DNA from: Procambarus clarkii
Lineage: Eukaryota; Arthropoda; Malacostraca; Decapoda; Cambaridae
NCBI RefSeq assembly: GCF_040958095.1
Contig: NC_091173.1
Coordinates: 19,399,582-19,463,581 of the forward strand
Reading direction: 5' to 3'
DNA: 64,000 bases
Made by a program: the position numbers and the translations under genes. Under the pieces are notes generated by a model, which made no database searches, had not been told where the DNA came from, and saw only the letters and a program-made list of their open reading frames with translations. Of this stretch, positions 63,572 to 64,000 are shown piece by piece. Numbering within the stretch: the stretch's first letter is position 1; each line of letters begins with the position of its first letter.

Positions 63572-63640
63572 CAGTGGCACCTCTATTAATGAGTGTAATC
63601 CGTTCTGGCACCGAGCTCGTTATGTGAGTATGTGACTGTG
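63572..63640 (+). mobile_element. Tigger-type terminal inverted repeat end, facing right
   Basis: CAGTGGCACCTCTATTAATG, AATCCGTTCTGGCACCGAGC and TCGTTATGTGAG follow the layout of pogo/Tigger ends (CAGTGG.ACCTC...AATCCGTTC.GG). It points away from the transposase remnant on its left, so it is the start of another copy or a rearranged one. The matching end is not in the window. Confidence 0.6.
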
Positions 63641-63800
63641 GCATGCTTTCCCTCTTGAATTTTGGCAAACCTCTCCTGACCATGTTAGGCACATACCCCA
63701 CAGGAATTAATGCAAAGTTGGGTGAGGCTAGCCCAAAGCATCATGCCTCCATCTTCAGACAGACATTCTAAAATATATAGAATGTCTAAATGTATGTATA

Positions 63801-63960
63801 TTTTGTATTAACTTGAATAATTTTGTATTAACTTGAATCATTTTGTATTAACTTGAATCATTTTGTATTAACTTGAATCATTTTGTATTAACTTGAATCA
63901 TTTTGTATTAACTTGAATCATTTTGTATTAACTTGAATCATTTTATATTAACTTGAATTG
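63801..63960 (+). repeat. 20-bp tandem repeat, 8 copies
   Basis: The unit TTTTGTATTAACTTGAATCA is repeated eight times, with changes only in the first and last copies. Confidence 0.97.
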
Positions 63961-64000
63961 TTGTTTGCTTTGTTTTATTGTGTTTGCTTGTCATATTCCT

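Overview
The window looks like nuclear DNA from a decapod crustacean, perhaps a crayfish, lobster or crab. The gene content is animal, with long AT-rich introns and GT-AG splice sites. The dispersed repeats include tRNA-headed SINEs with a tail of the type I associate with decapod genomes. Species cannot be fixed from the sequence alone.

Layout. 1-0.3 kb: end fragment of a Penelope-like element (PLE) with a hammerhead-type ribozyme fold. 0.56-1.71 kb (-): intronless orphan gene for a secreted or type I membrane protein. 3.37-6.56 kb (-): four-exon DM4/DM12-family secreted protein gene, with a near-identical copy of part of its third exon inside its own first intron. 6.6-11.4 kb: repeats and AT-rich spacer. 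11.4-30.35 kb (-): a complete 21-exon gene for cytosolic C1-tetrahydrofolate synthase (MTHFD1). All exons join in phase to 938 residues, and one intron uses a GC donor. 31-34.3 kb: SINE and LINE remnants, a long TA tract and a possible first exon on the + strand at 32.5 kb. 34.33-45.42 kb: an 11-kb G-rich minisatellite with higher-order structure, between a LINE reverse-transcriptase fragment and a second PLE fragment that carries another hammerhead fold. 46.7-51.95 kb (+): WDR83OS (Asterix/PAT10), whose conserved central exon I could not find. 52-58.6 kb: 3' UTR, two foldback-type elements and a 31-bp minisatellite split by a LINE tail. 58.70-60.16 kb (+): an intronless JmjC gene, HSPBAP1. 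60.2-64 kb: repeats, a decayed Tigger/pogo transposase and a 20-bp tandem array.

The host genes do not form a pathway: one-carbon folate metabolism (MTHFD1), ER membrane-protein assembly (WDR83OS), a JmjC protein (HSPBAP1) and two secreted or surface proteins. The mobile elements are the more connected story. Two SINE types end in the same sequence as two LINE tails in this window, which suggests two SINE-LINE partnerships. Two PLE fragments carry matching ribozyme folds with the same unusual core base. The minisatellite may lie within a 14-kb first intron of WDR83OS.
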